Positions 1 through 5,592 of a DNA stretch of 5,592 nucleotides are shown piece by piece. The notes under the pieces are model-generated. The model did no database searches, was not told the DNA's origin, and worked only from the letters and a program-made list of their open reading frames with translations. The stretch comes from an uncultured Campylobacter sp. (GTDB lineage Bacteria; Campylobacterota; Campylobacteria; Campylobacterales; Campylobacteraceae). The stretch's first letter is position 1. The number at the start of each line of letters is the position of its first letter. Position numbers and translations under genes: made by a program. The stretch is taken from assembly GCA_938036585.1 (NCBI GenBank), contig CALHQN010000266.1, positions 1 through 5,592 of the forward strand, read 5' to 3'.

Positions 1-1
1 C

Positions 2-37
2 TTGGATTATATCAATGCCGATGAGATTAAATTTTAA
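2..37 (+). CDS. Possible 3' end of a convergent plus-strand gene (partial)
   Basis: From the left edge one plus-strand frame reads eleven codons (LDYINADEIKF) and stops at TAA (35-37). The composition is protein-like and the stop sits just before a terminator-like hairpin and the end of the minus-strand operon, which is what a convergent gene pair looks like. Only eleven residues are visible, so no family can be named, and an open run this short can occur by chance. The stop codon lies inside an AAATTTTAAAATTT palindrome (29-42). The alternative is that this is intergenic DNA or the promoter region of a further minus-strand gene. Confidence 0.35.
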   Translation: MDYINADEIKF

Positions 38-86
38 AATTTTGAGCCTTGACGGTTATAAGCGCCAAAGCCCAAATTTAAAATTT
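29..86 (-). terminator. Probable Rho-independent terminator of the six-gene operon
   Basis: Read on the minus strand, GGGCTTTGGCG (73-63) pairs with CGTCAAGGCTC (54-44) around an 8-base loop (62-55). That gives eleven pairs, eight Watson-Crick and three G-U. AT-rich flanks (74-86 and 29-43) can extend the stem with small bulges, and the 3' arm is followed by AAAATTTT. It begins right at the stop codon of the ThiF-like gene (85-87). On the plus strand the three G-U pairs become A-C mismatches, so the hairpin favours minus-strand transcripts. The U tract is short, so termination may be incomplete. Confidence 0.6.
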
Positions 87-750
87 ACAATTTTATCTTC
101 CTAACTTCCAGCTCGCCGCTAAAAAAATTTGCGTAGTAAAGCAGGTCTTTTTCGACCTCGAGCCCCGCTAGATAGCGCAGAGCGAGGTTTGCCTCAAAGC
201 TTGCCGCAAACATCACGATCGCAGCCGTTATGCCCGCAGGCGTCGCGTTTAGGCTCGGGAAAAATTTAAAATTCGCATTCTGCACGAAGCAGACTTGGCA
301 CTGCCAGCTGTCCACCGACGCGAACACCCACGGCACGCCTATTTGCTTAGCAAACGCATCGATCTGCGCGCGCGTAGCGAGATTATCGGTCGCATCCAAA
401 ATCAGATCAAATTTCTCGCCCGAGCCTATCGCGCTAGCGAAAAATTCCTCCGCGCGGCTTTTGTGCACCTCCACGCTCACGCCGTCGTAGCGGCTTTCCG
501 TGCGGCTTTTGAAAATATCCGCTTTAAATTTACCCTCATCTTCGAGCGTGAATAAAATTTGCCTGTGGATGTTGTGAAGCGCCACCGTGTCGAAATCCAC
601 GACGCTGATCCGCTCGATACCGCTTGCGCCCAGAGCGTAAGAGAGGCTGCTCCCAAGCCCGCCCGCGCCGATGATCAGGATACGCTTGTCCGCAAGCGCG
701 CGCTGCGTCTGCTCGCCCCAAAGCTGGATCTGTCTGTGAAAGTAGTTCAT
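85..750 (-). CDS. ThiF/MoeB/HesA-family E1-like adenylyltransferase, 221 aa
   Basis: This is a cytoplasmic E1-like enzyme of the kind that adenylates the C-terminus of a small ubiquitin-fold sulfur carrier (ThiS, MoaD or similar). Visible landmarks are an N-terminal RQIQLWG with the conserved Arg at 6, the nucleotide-binding loop GAGGLGS (28-34), VVDFD with the ribose-binding Asp near 52, NIHRQ with Arg 63, Lys 76, and DATDN (119-123) with the Mg/ATP Asp 122. One CxxC is present (Cys 151, Cys 154), but the second CxxC of MoeB/ThiF is absent because the C-terminus ends in ELEVRKIKL. At 221 aa it is shorter than typical MoeB or ThiF (about 245-270). The frame is open up to an ATG at 831, but the start at 750 is preferred: homology begins there, a G-rich ribosome binding site precedes it, and its ATG overlaps the upstream stop as ATGA. 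The carrier partner is not in the window, so I cannot choose between thiamine, molybdopterin or another role. It is the last gene before the terminator. Confidence 0.88.
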   Translation of the reverse strand: MNYFHRQIQLWGEQTQRALADKRILIIGAGGLGSSLSYALGASGIERISVVDFDTVALHNIHRQILFTLEDEGKFKADIFKSRTESRYDGVSVEVHKSRAEEFFASAIGSGEKFDLILDATDNLATRAQIDAFAKQIGVPWVFASVDSWQCQVCFVQNANFKFFPSLNATPAGITAAIVMFAASFEANLALRYLAGLEVEKDLLYYANFFSGELEVRKIKL

Positions 751-1901
751 AAAAGCCCCCTGCTGACTAGATTCTTGCGGAATTTCCACAGCCCGCGCGC
801 CGCAGCGATATCGTCCGCGTCCACTTCGCACATCAGCACGCCCTCTTCGTTTTTCAGCTCGTTTGCGATCTCGCCGCCGGGGGTTACGACGAAGCTCTCG
901 CCGTAAAATTTAAACTCGCTCTCGCCGAATTTCGCCTCGCCGATGCGGTTGGCGCGGATGACGTAGAGCGAGTTCGTAAACGCGCGCATCTTCAAAAGCT
1001 CGCGCCAGCGCCCGCCGCTTTCGAAGGTCGAGGCGCACGGCACGAGCACGCAGCCGACGTTTTTTTGCATAAAATAGCGCCAAAATACGTCAAAATGCGC
1101 CTCGTAGCCGAAACACACGCCGAATTTCACGCCGCCCTCGCTAAAGATCATCGGCGAAATTTTACCGATTTTGCGACTTTTGCGGTTGGCGAAAAAGCCC
1201 TCCTCGTTCCAGTGCGGATAGTCCATCAGGATATTTTGATCGTAAAATTTCACCTCCGAGGGCGAAAATTTCGCGCAGGATTTCACCCAGATAGGCTCGT
1301 TTTCGCTCGCACAAAAGATCTCCTCTTTGCTCGCGTCTTTTTGGCTCTCGGCTTTTAAATTTGAAGCGTTCGAGTTACTCGGGATTGAAGTGCTTAAATT
1401 TAAACCGTCTGCGGAATTTGCGGCTTTTAAATTTAAAGCGTGCGCGCCGCAGGAATTTAAGCCGCCTTTGGAACTCTGCTCGCTTGCGGAATTTAAAGCG
1501 CCTTTGGAATTTGAATCGCCGTTGGAATTTAAAGCGCTCTTGGAATGTGGCTCGCTTTTAAAGCTTGCGGAATTTTCGCCGCCGCCCAAGCTCTTTTGAG
1601 TTGCGCCGCCGAAAATGCCCGCCTGCCTCAGAATTGCGCCGCTAGCGGCTCTGATTATCGGCGCTACGATATGTAGGTCGTATTTGGCAGCCAGCCGCGC
1701 CATCAGCTCCTGCTTGTGCTCGCTCTGTTCGCATGCGATAGAGCGGGGCATCTTTTTAAGCTCGCTAAAGAAGGAATTTAGCTCATATTCGCCCAGCAGC
1801 ACGATCCGCGCGCCGTTGTCTTTGGCGACCTTCATATAGTAATCGATCCGATTTTCGCTCATCGAAAGCGTCGGTAGTTGTAAAACGCATACGTTTATCA
1901 T
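747..1901 (-). CDS. Carbon-nitrogen hydrolase (nitrilase superfamily) with a low-complexity insert, 384 aa
   Basis: This protein has the nitrilase/amidase alpha-beta-beta-alpha fold, whose members cleave amide or nitrile C-N bonds through a Glu-Lys-Cys triad. The substrate cannot be told. Residues 1-84 carry the first strands and the likely catalytic Glu (LLGEYE, Glu 38). GVCFGYE supplies the nucleophile Cys 263. VPCASTF (287-293), RWRELLKMRAF (298-308), ANRIGE (317-322) and FYGESFVVTPGGE (332-344) are the usual C-terminal landmarks. Where the family's Lys is expected (the YRKxHL-like strand) the sequence reads FYDQNILM, with Gln 222. Residues about 86-201 are a Ser/Asn/Ala/Lys/Gly-rich insert between two core strands, predicted to be disordered. 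Without it the protein would be about 270 aa, the normal family size. From memory, C. jejuni has a related hydrolase close to guaB. The start is supported by a strong TAGGAGG site, and the stop overlaps the next gene as ATGA. There is no signal peptide, so it is cytoplasmic. The family call is firm; activity is uncertain. Confidence 0.88.
   Translation of the reverse strand: MINVCVLQLPTLSMSENRIDYYMKVAKDNGARIVLLGEYELNSFFSELKKMPRSIACEQSEHKQELMARLAAKYDLHIVAPIIRAASGAILRQAGIFGGATQKSLGGGENSASFKSEPHSKSALNSNGDSNSKGALNSASEQSSKGGLNSCGAHALNLKAANSADGLNLSTSIPSNSNASNLKAESQKDASKEEIFCASENEPIWVKSCAKFSPSEVKFYDQNILMDYPHWNEEGFFANRKSRKIGKISPMIFSEGGVKFGVCFGYEAHFDVFWRYFMQKNVGCVLVPCASTFESGGRWRELLKMRAFTNSLYVIRANRIGEAKFGESEFKFYGESFVVTPGGEIANELKNEEGVLMCEVDADDIAAARGLWKFRKNLVSRGLL
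756..761 (-). promoter_or_regulatory. Ribosome binding site of the ThiF-like gene
   Basis: On the minus strand AGGGGG lies 5 bases upstream of the ATG at 750-748, inside the end of the hydrolase gene. It supports the 221-aa start over the in-frame ATG at 831, which would add 27 residues unlike the family's N-terminus. With the ATGA overlap it suggests translation of the two genes is coupled. Confidence 0.55.
1440..1547 (-). repeat. Three 36-bp in-frame tandem repeats (18-bp sub-unit) inside the hydrolase gene
   Basis: Three consecutive 36-bp copies (1547-1512, 1511-1476, 1475-1440) encode the dodecapeptides HSKSALNSNGDS, NSKGALNSASEQ and SSKGGLNSCGAH (residues 119-154). The common core is [H/N/S]SK[S/G][A/G]LNS followed by four variable residues. 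An 18-bp sub-period is visible on the plus strand as six units of the type GAATTTAAAGCGCCTTTG, covering 1453-1560. Degenerate related words continue on both sides (ALNLKA, GLNLST). Both periods are multiples of three, so copy number could change without breaking the frame. The array looks like product of replication slippage that has since diverged. Confidence 0.85.
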
Positions 1902-1906
1902 CGTCG

Positions 1907-1913
1907 CCTCCTA
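1907..1913 (-). promoter_or_regulatory. Strong ribosome binding site of the hydrolase gene, overlapping the xseB stop
   Basis: On the minus strand TAGGAGG (1913-1907) lies 5 bases before the ATG at 1901-1899. Its first three bases are the TAG stop codon of xseB. This is the best Shine-Dalgarno match in the window. It fixes the hydrolase start and implies that ribosomes finishing xseB can reinitiate. Confidence 0.8.
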
Positions 1914-2096
1914 AGCCTGCTCGGGTGCGTTTATTTCGGCGACCTCGAGCTTGGCGTTTTCTAAAATTTCCTTCGCCTCTTTTAGCAGCGCCACGCCCTG
2001 CTTATACAGCTTCACGCTCTCCTCCAAGCTCAGATCCTTGTCGTTTAGGCTCTTTAAAAGCGCGTTAATCTTCTCCATTTTTTCTTCAAAACTCAT
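1911..2096 (-). CDS. xseB: Exodeoxyribonuclease VII small subunit, 61 aa
   Basis: XseB is the small subunit of exonuclease VII, which degrades single-stranded DNA from both ends in repair. Several XseB chains bind one catalytic XseA, which is not in this window. The sequence has the family pattern: an N-terminal helix (SFEEKMEKINALLKSL), the hallmark DLSLEESVKLYKQGVALL (about 20-37), then a Lys/Glu-rich helix (38-53). Its length is at the short end of the family's usual 60-80 aa. The ATG at 2096 has an AAGGA-type ribosome binding site (AGGA at 2106-2103) within the end of metX, and the genes overlap by 11 bases. The stop TAG is part of the next gene's ribosome binding site. Very short helical proteins match weakly, but here the hallmark motif and the genomic position agree. 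Confidence 0.85.
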   Translation of the reverse strand: MSFEEKMEKINALLKSLNDKDLSLEESVKLYKQGVALLKEAKEILENAKLEVAEINAPEQA

Positions 2097-3192
2097 CCAA
2101 AATCCTTTTTATGATGTAATCAAATTTTTCTATCTCGACCAAAAACGCGTCGTGTCCGTAGTCGCTGTCGATCTGCGCGTAGCTCGCGCGATCCTTTTTG
2201 CCCAGATCGCTCATCGTGTCGTAAATTTCTTTCATCAGCCTCGGCGGAAAGAGTACGTCGCCTTTGAAAGAGATGAGGTGCAGGCGCGATCTGATCTGCG
2301 CGCAGGCGTTTTTGAGATTGCCGTAGTGGCGCGTGCAATCAAAGATATTCATCATCTTAGCGATGTAGAGATAACACAACGGATCGAACCTGCGCGCGAA
2401 ATTTTCGCCGTTGTATTCCAGGTAGCGATCCACCTGAAAGCGCCCGTTAATCTCGTAAAGACCGTCGGTTTCAACGTAGTTGCGCCCAAATTTATCCTGC
2501 ATCGAGCTCGGGCTTAAAAAACTTATATGCCCCGCCATGCGTCCCACCGCCATGCCGTCAAGTCCGTGCTCGGCGATCAGATTTTTATCGTAGTTGCCGT
2601 TTTTAAAATTTGGGTCGCGCAAGATAGCCTCGGTCGCGATCTTATTAAACGCGATCGCCCAAGGCTGCGTGGCGTAGGTGCTTGCCAGTACGAAAATTTC
2701 ATCCGCAAACTCCGGATATTCGATCGCGTAGCACAGCGCCTGCATGCCGCCCAGGCTGCCGCCGATAACGGCGCGGGCGCGGGCGATACCTAGGCGCTTT
2801 AAAAGCATCATCTGCGCGCGCACGACGTCTGAGACGACCACGACGGGAAAGCGCAAGCGGTACTCGCGGCCGCTGCTTTCATCGACGTCGAGCGGGCAGG
2901 TGGAGCCGAAAGGCGAAGCTAGGATGTTTATGCAGATGACGAAAAATTTCGTCGTATCGACCGCTTTATGATCGCCGATGAGCCCGTCCCACCAGCCCGG
3001 CTTGACGTCGCCCTCGTAAAGTCCCGCGGCGTGCGCGGAGCCCGTTAGGGCGTGGCAGATGACGATGACGTTTGATTTGTCCGGATTTAGCTCGCCGTAT
3101 GTTTCGTAGGCGAGCTTGAAGTTGGAAAAGACGCGGCCGCTCTCCAGATAGAGCGGCTCGTCGAAATTTTGAATTTTGCTCTGAAGGATCAC
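2086..3192 (-). CDS. metX: Homoserine O-acetyltransferase (MetX type), 368 aa
   Basis: MetX transfers an acyl group, usually acetyl from acetyl-CoA, to homoserine, the first committed step of methionine synthesis, in the cytoplasm. It is an alpha/beta-hydrolase. The sequence shows YLESGR (15-20), the oxyanion-side CHALTGSAHAAG (46-57), the nucleophile elbow GGSLGGMQ with Ser 146, the conserved Arg 218 (GRMAGHISFLS), FARRFDPLCYLY (265-276), the triad Asp 312 (FKGDVLFPP) and His 347 (DYGHDAF). It is full length for the family. The segment ASPFGSTCPLDVDESSGREY (92-111) differs from the common GSCxGTTGPxSINPxTGKxYG form, so acyl-donor preference (acetyl versus succinyl) should not be assumed. The start is GTG (3192-3190), overlapping the guaB stop as GTGA. 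Only a weak GAG ribosome binding motif (3202-3200) is present, so translation probably depends on coupling to guaB. No in-frame ATG offers a better start. Confidence 0.93.
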   Translation of the reverse strand: MILQSKIQNFDEPLYLESGRVFSNFKLAYETYGELNPDKSNVIVICHALTGSAHAAGLYEGDVKPGWWDGLIGDHKAVDTTKFFVICINILASPFGSTCPLDVDESSGREYRLRFPVVVVSDVVRAQMMLLKRLGIARARAVIGGSLGGMQALCYAIEYPEFADEIFVLASTYATQPWAIAFNKIATEAILRDPNFKNGNYDKNLIAEHGLDGMAVGRMAGHISFLSPSSMQDKFGRNYVETDGLYEINGRFQVDRYLEYNGENFARRFDPLCYLYIAKMMNIFDCTRHYGNLKNACAQIRSRLHLISFKGDVLFPPRLMKEIYDTMSDLGKKDRASYAQIDSDYGHDAFLVEIEKFDYIIKRILDEF

Positions 3193-4640
3193 TGATTTAC
3201 TCGGTAATTCGGCGCTTCCTGCGTGATGATGACGTCGTGGACGTGGCTTTCTTTAAGACCTGCGCTCGTGATCTCGACGAATTCGGCCTTTTGCTGAAAG
3301 GTCGCGATATCCTTGCTGCCGCAGTATCCCATCGAGCTTCGCAAGCCGCCTAGCAGCTGAAAGATCACGTCTTTTAACATGCCTGCGTAAGGTACGCGTC
3401 CCTCGACGCCCTCGGGTACGAGCTTTTCTTTTGCGGTGCCGTCTTGAAAGTAGCGATCCGAGCTTCCTTTCTGCATCGCCGCAAGAGATCCCATACCGCG
3501 GTAGGTTTTGTACTGGCGGCCCTGAAACGTAATGAGCTCGCCCGGGGTTTCGTAGCAGCCTGCTAGCAAGCTTCCCATCATTACCGAGCTTGCGCCTGCG
3601 GCTAGGGCTTTGGCGATGTCGCCCGAGTATTTGATGCCGCCGTCTGCGATGATCGGAATTCCAAATTTAGCCGCCTCGATCGCGCAATCGTTGATCGCGG
3701 TGAATTGCGGCACGCCCACGCCCGCTACGATGCGCGTAGTGCAGATCGAGCCCGGGCCGATGCCTACTTTAATCGCGTCTGCTCCTGCGTTTGCGATATC
3801 TTTTATGCTGGCAGGGTTTGCGACGTTTCCGACCACTACGTCCACGTCAAAATTTCGCTTCAGCTCCTTAAGCGTGTCGATAATGCCTTTGGAGTGTCCG
3901 TGCGCAGAGTCCATCACAAGCGCATCTACGCCCGCTTTGACGAGAGCTTCGGCTCTTTGCAGATGGCCTACGCTAATCGCTGCGGCGACGCGAAGGCGGC
4001 CGAATTTGTCTTTATTAGCGCTTGGATACTCGATGCGCTTTTTAAGGTCTTTAATCGTAATAAGCCCCTCTAAATGGCCGTTTGCGTCGATTATCGGAAG
4101 CTTTTCTACCTTACTGTTTCTAAAAATTTTCTCCGCATCATCAAGCGTGCAGCCCTTTGGAGCGGTAATTAGAGGAGCTTTGGTCATCTTTTCGCCCACA
4201 AGCGCGGCGGTGTCGGTTTCAAAGCGCAGGTCGCGATTGGTTAAAATCCCGATCAGCACGCCGTTATCGTCGATAACGGGAATGCCGCTAATATGGTACT
4301 CGCTCATCAGATCGAGAGCGTCTTTGATCGTGGCGTCCGCCTTGATCGAGATAGGATCGATTATGACGCCGCTTTCGCTCTTTTTTACGCGGCGAACCAT
4401 CTTGGCTTGGGAGTCCTCGTCCATATTTTTATGGATTACGCCGATGCCGCCGAGGCGCGCCATCATTATCGCGGTGCGGTACTCGGTGACCGTATCCATC
4501 GCAGCGCTCACAAGAGGGGTATTTAGCGTGATATTTTTCGTAAAACTAGTGCTGATATCGACCTCTTTGGGTAAAATTTCAGAGTATTGCGGTACCAACA
4601 AAACATCCTCGAAGGTCAGAGCCTTTTTGACGATCTTCAT
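3189..4640 (-). CDS. guaB: Inosine-5'-monophosphate dehydrogenase, 483 aa
   Basis: GuaB oxidises IMP to XMP with NAD+, the rate-limiting step of GMP synthesis; it acts as a cytoplasmic tetramer. The protein is complete and of normal bacterial length. The barrel's first half (1-90) has [10 protein letters not shown] and [12 protein letters not shown]. Two CBS domains follow (about 93-140 and 152-202), each with the typical xPIIDxxGxLxGxxTxxDL pattern, the probable nucleotide-sensing module. The catalytic loop [11 protein letters not shown] holds Cys 300. DGGI (333-336) contacts IMP phosphate or ribose, the flap has YRGMGSL (380-386) and Arg 396-Tyr 397, and [11 protein letters not shown] runs 408-418. 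DSAHGHS (Ala 246) together with Tyr 418 matches the Ala/Tyr pair known from Cryptosporidium-type IMPDH inhibitor sites. The ATG at 4640 has AAAGGA (4651-4646) five bases upstream, inside the end of gatA, and only 2 bases separate the genes. Confidence 0.98.
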   Translation of the reverse strand: MKIVKKALTFEDVLLVPQYSEILPKEVDISTSFTKNITLNTPLVSAAMDTVTEYRTAIMMARLGGIGVIHKNMDEDSQAKMVRRVKKSESGVIIDPISIKADATIKDALDLMSEYHISGIPVIDDNGVLIGILTNRDLRFETDTAALVGEKMTKAPLITAPKGCTLDDAEKIFRNSKVEKLPIIDANGHLEGLITIKDLKKRIEYPSANKDKFGRLRVAAAISVGHLQRAEALVKAGVDALVMDSAHGHSKGIIDTLKELKRNFDVDVVVGNVANPASIKDIANAGADAIKVGIGPGSICTTRIVAGVGVPQFTAINDCAIEAAKFGIPIIADGGIKYSGDIAKALAAGASSVMMGSLLAGCYETPGELITFQGRQYKTYRGMGSLAAMQKGSSDRYFQDGTAKEKLVPEGVEGRVPYAGMLKDVIFQLLGGLRSSMGYCGSKDIATFQQKAEFVEITSAGLKESHVHDVIITQEAPNYRVNQ

Positions 4641-4642
4641 AC

Positions 4643-5592
4643 TTATCCTTTCACGATTTTTTCTAAACTCAAGCCGCCGTCCAGCACCGTTTGTTCGTCA
4701 TAGGCGCGCCCGATGAGTTGCGCGCTGATATTAAGAGCCTCTTTGTTTTTCGCTACCGGCACGGAGATTGCGGGAAGCCCCGCTAAATTTACGCCGATCG
4801 TGTAGATGTCGCTAAGATACGCACGCAGCGGATCGCTAAGCTCGCCGAATTTATACGCTACGCCCGGTGCGATCGGCATAAAGATCAAATCGGCGTCTTT
4901 TAAAATTTCCTCATATTCGCTTTTGATGAAGGCTCTTGCCTTCTGCGCTTTGATGTAGTACGCGTCGTAGTAGCCACTGCTTAGTACGAAGGTGCCTAGA
5001 AGCATACGGCGCTTGACCTCGTCGCCGAAGCCTTCGCCGCGGGTGTTGGCGTAGAGCTCTTTTAAATTTAGAGCCTTCGCGCGGTTTCCGTAGCGTACGC
5101 CGTCGTAGCGGCTTAAATTTGCGCTAGCTTCGGCGGTTGCGATGATGTAGTAGGTCGCGATGTCGTATTTGGAGCTGCAAAGATCGCGGTAAACGATCTC
5201 GTGCCCGAAGGATTTTAGCTTTTCTATAGTTAAATTTAAAGCCTCTTTGACCTGCTGCGAGGCCTCGTCGATATAATTTTTTATAACGGCGATCTTAAGC
5301 TTGCGATCCGCGTTTAGCTTATCTGCGGTGCTTTCGTAAGCGCCCGCGTAGCTCGTGCTGTCCATCTCGTCGCGGCCTGCGATGATGTCGTATAAAATCG
5401 CCGCATCCTCGACGCTGCGCGTGATCGGTCCTATCTGATCGAGACTACTCGAATACGCCGCGAGCCCGTAGCGACTGACTCTGCCGTAGCTCGGCTTAAA
5501 GCCTACGCAGCCGCAAAATGCCGCCGGCTGGCGGATAGAGCCGCCCGTATCGCTTCCGAGTGCAGCTACGGCGATATTTGCCGCTACGGCAG
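4643..5592 (-). CDS. gatA: Glutamyl-tRNA(Gln)/aspartyl-tRNA(Asn) amidotransferase subunit A, 5'-truncated by the window
   Basis: GatA is the amidase subunit of the GatCAB complex. It releases ammonia from glutamine, which GatB uses to convert Glu-tRNA(Gln), and in many bacteria Asp-tRNA(Asn), to the amidated forms. The reading frame stays open past the internal ATG at 5365 to the window edge, giving 315 visible residues; about 135-140 N-terminal residues lie outside. The visible part opens in the amidase signature: [13 protein letters not shown] (the expected nucleophile Ser encoded at 5539-5537), then [29 protein letters not shown] and [10 protein letters not shown], all diagnostic of GatA. 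The catalytic Lys and the cis-Ser of the GGSSGGS stretch are upstream of the edge. The C-terminus ([20 protein letters not shown]) is intact and ends in TAA. The missing N-terminus is a cut by the window and not a pseudogene. It is the first visible gene of the operon. Confidence 0.97.
   Translation of the reverse strand, partial: AVAANIAVAALGSDTGGSIRQPAAFCGCVGFKPSYGRVSRYGLAAYSSSLDQIGPITRSVEDAAILYDIIAGRDEMDSTSYAGAYESTADKLNADRKLKIAVIKNYIDEASQQVKEALNLTIEKLKSFGHEIVYRDLCSSKYDIATYYIIATAEASANLSRYDGVRYGNRAKALNLKELYANTRGEGFGDEVKRRMLLGTFVLSSGYYDAYYIKAQKARAFIKSEYEEILKDADLIFMPIAPGVAYKFGELSDPLRAYLSDIYTIGVNLAGLPAISVPVAKNKEALNISAQLIGRAYDEQTVLDGGLSLEKIVKG

Noticed and set aside
6..14. Extended -10 promoter-like TGATATAAT on the minus strand
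   Set aside because: It is a good match alone, but transcription would start outside the window, no -35 or downstream gene can be seen, and the same bases read as codons of the possible convergent gene tail.
751..831. N-terminal 27-residue extension of the ThiF-like protein from the ATG at 831
   Set aside because: The extension is Arg/Gly-rich and unlike the family, which starts near the RQIQLWG segment. The ATG at 750 has its own ribosome binding site and an ATGA overlap.
1440..1560. CRISPR array
   Set aside because: The repeats are contiguous, degenerate, in-frame and without spacers, which fits a coding tandem repeat.
1327..1599. Plus-strand frame with EFKAPLEFES-type repeats
   Set aside because: This is the reverse reading of the 18-bp repeats in the hydrolase gene, whose minus-strand frame is supported by conserved motifs on both sides.
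3610..4716. Long open plus-strand frame (368 codons) opposite guaB
   Set aside because: It lies wholly antisense to a well-conserved guaB and the end of gatA, its translation resembles no family, and it follows from the GC-rich codon pattern of the true gene.
4643..5365. gatA as a short 240-residue gene starting at 5365
   Set aside because: The frame upstream of that ATG encodes the diagnostic amidase signature up to the window edge, so the ATG is internal.

Overview
The window looks like chromosomal DNA of a Campylobacter-type epsilonproteobacterium, probably one of the higher-GC oral or gut species (C. gracilis, C. rectus or C. showae type). Three things suggest this. The proteins resemble Campylobacter ones. 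The order gatA-guaB-(xseB)-carbon-nitrogen hydrolase matches, from memory, the C. jejuni guaB region. The coding DNA is fairly GC-rich but studded with AAATTT/TTTAAATTT words. The species call is an inference; the genus-level call is stronger.

Layout, reading the minus strand from the right edge: (1) gatA, the C-terminal 315 residues, with the 5' end off the window; (2) guaB, complete; (3) metX, complete, GTG start; (4) xseB, complete, 61 aa; (5) a carbon-nitrogen hydrolase carrying a large low-complexity insert with tandem repeats; (6) a short ThiF/MoeB/HesA-like E1 adenylyltransferase. Junctions are a 2-nt gap, a 4-nt GTGA overlap, an 11-nt overlap, a 9-nt gap and a 4-nt ATGA overlap. This is therefore almost certainly one transcription unit with translational coupling, and no internal promoter is evident. 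A GU-containing hairpin just after the ThiF-like gene looks like the operon's terminator. A short open frame on the plus strand ending at 37 may be the tail of a convergent gene.

The first four genes are housekeeping: tRNA-dependent Gln/Asn transamidation, GMP synthesis, methionine synthesis and exonuclease VII. They share no pathway, so the grouping looks like co-expression of growth functions. The last two, the hydrolase and the E1-like protein, are the least understood part. They are coupled through ATGA, the hydrolase has a Gln where the family's catalytic Lys is expected, and the E1-like protein lacks one of the two zinc-binding CxxC pairs of MoeB. I see no mobile element, CRISPR array, tRNA or rRNA, and no non-coding stretch longer than about 50 bases.
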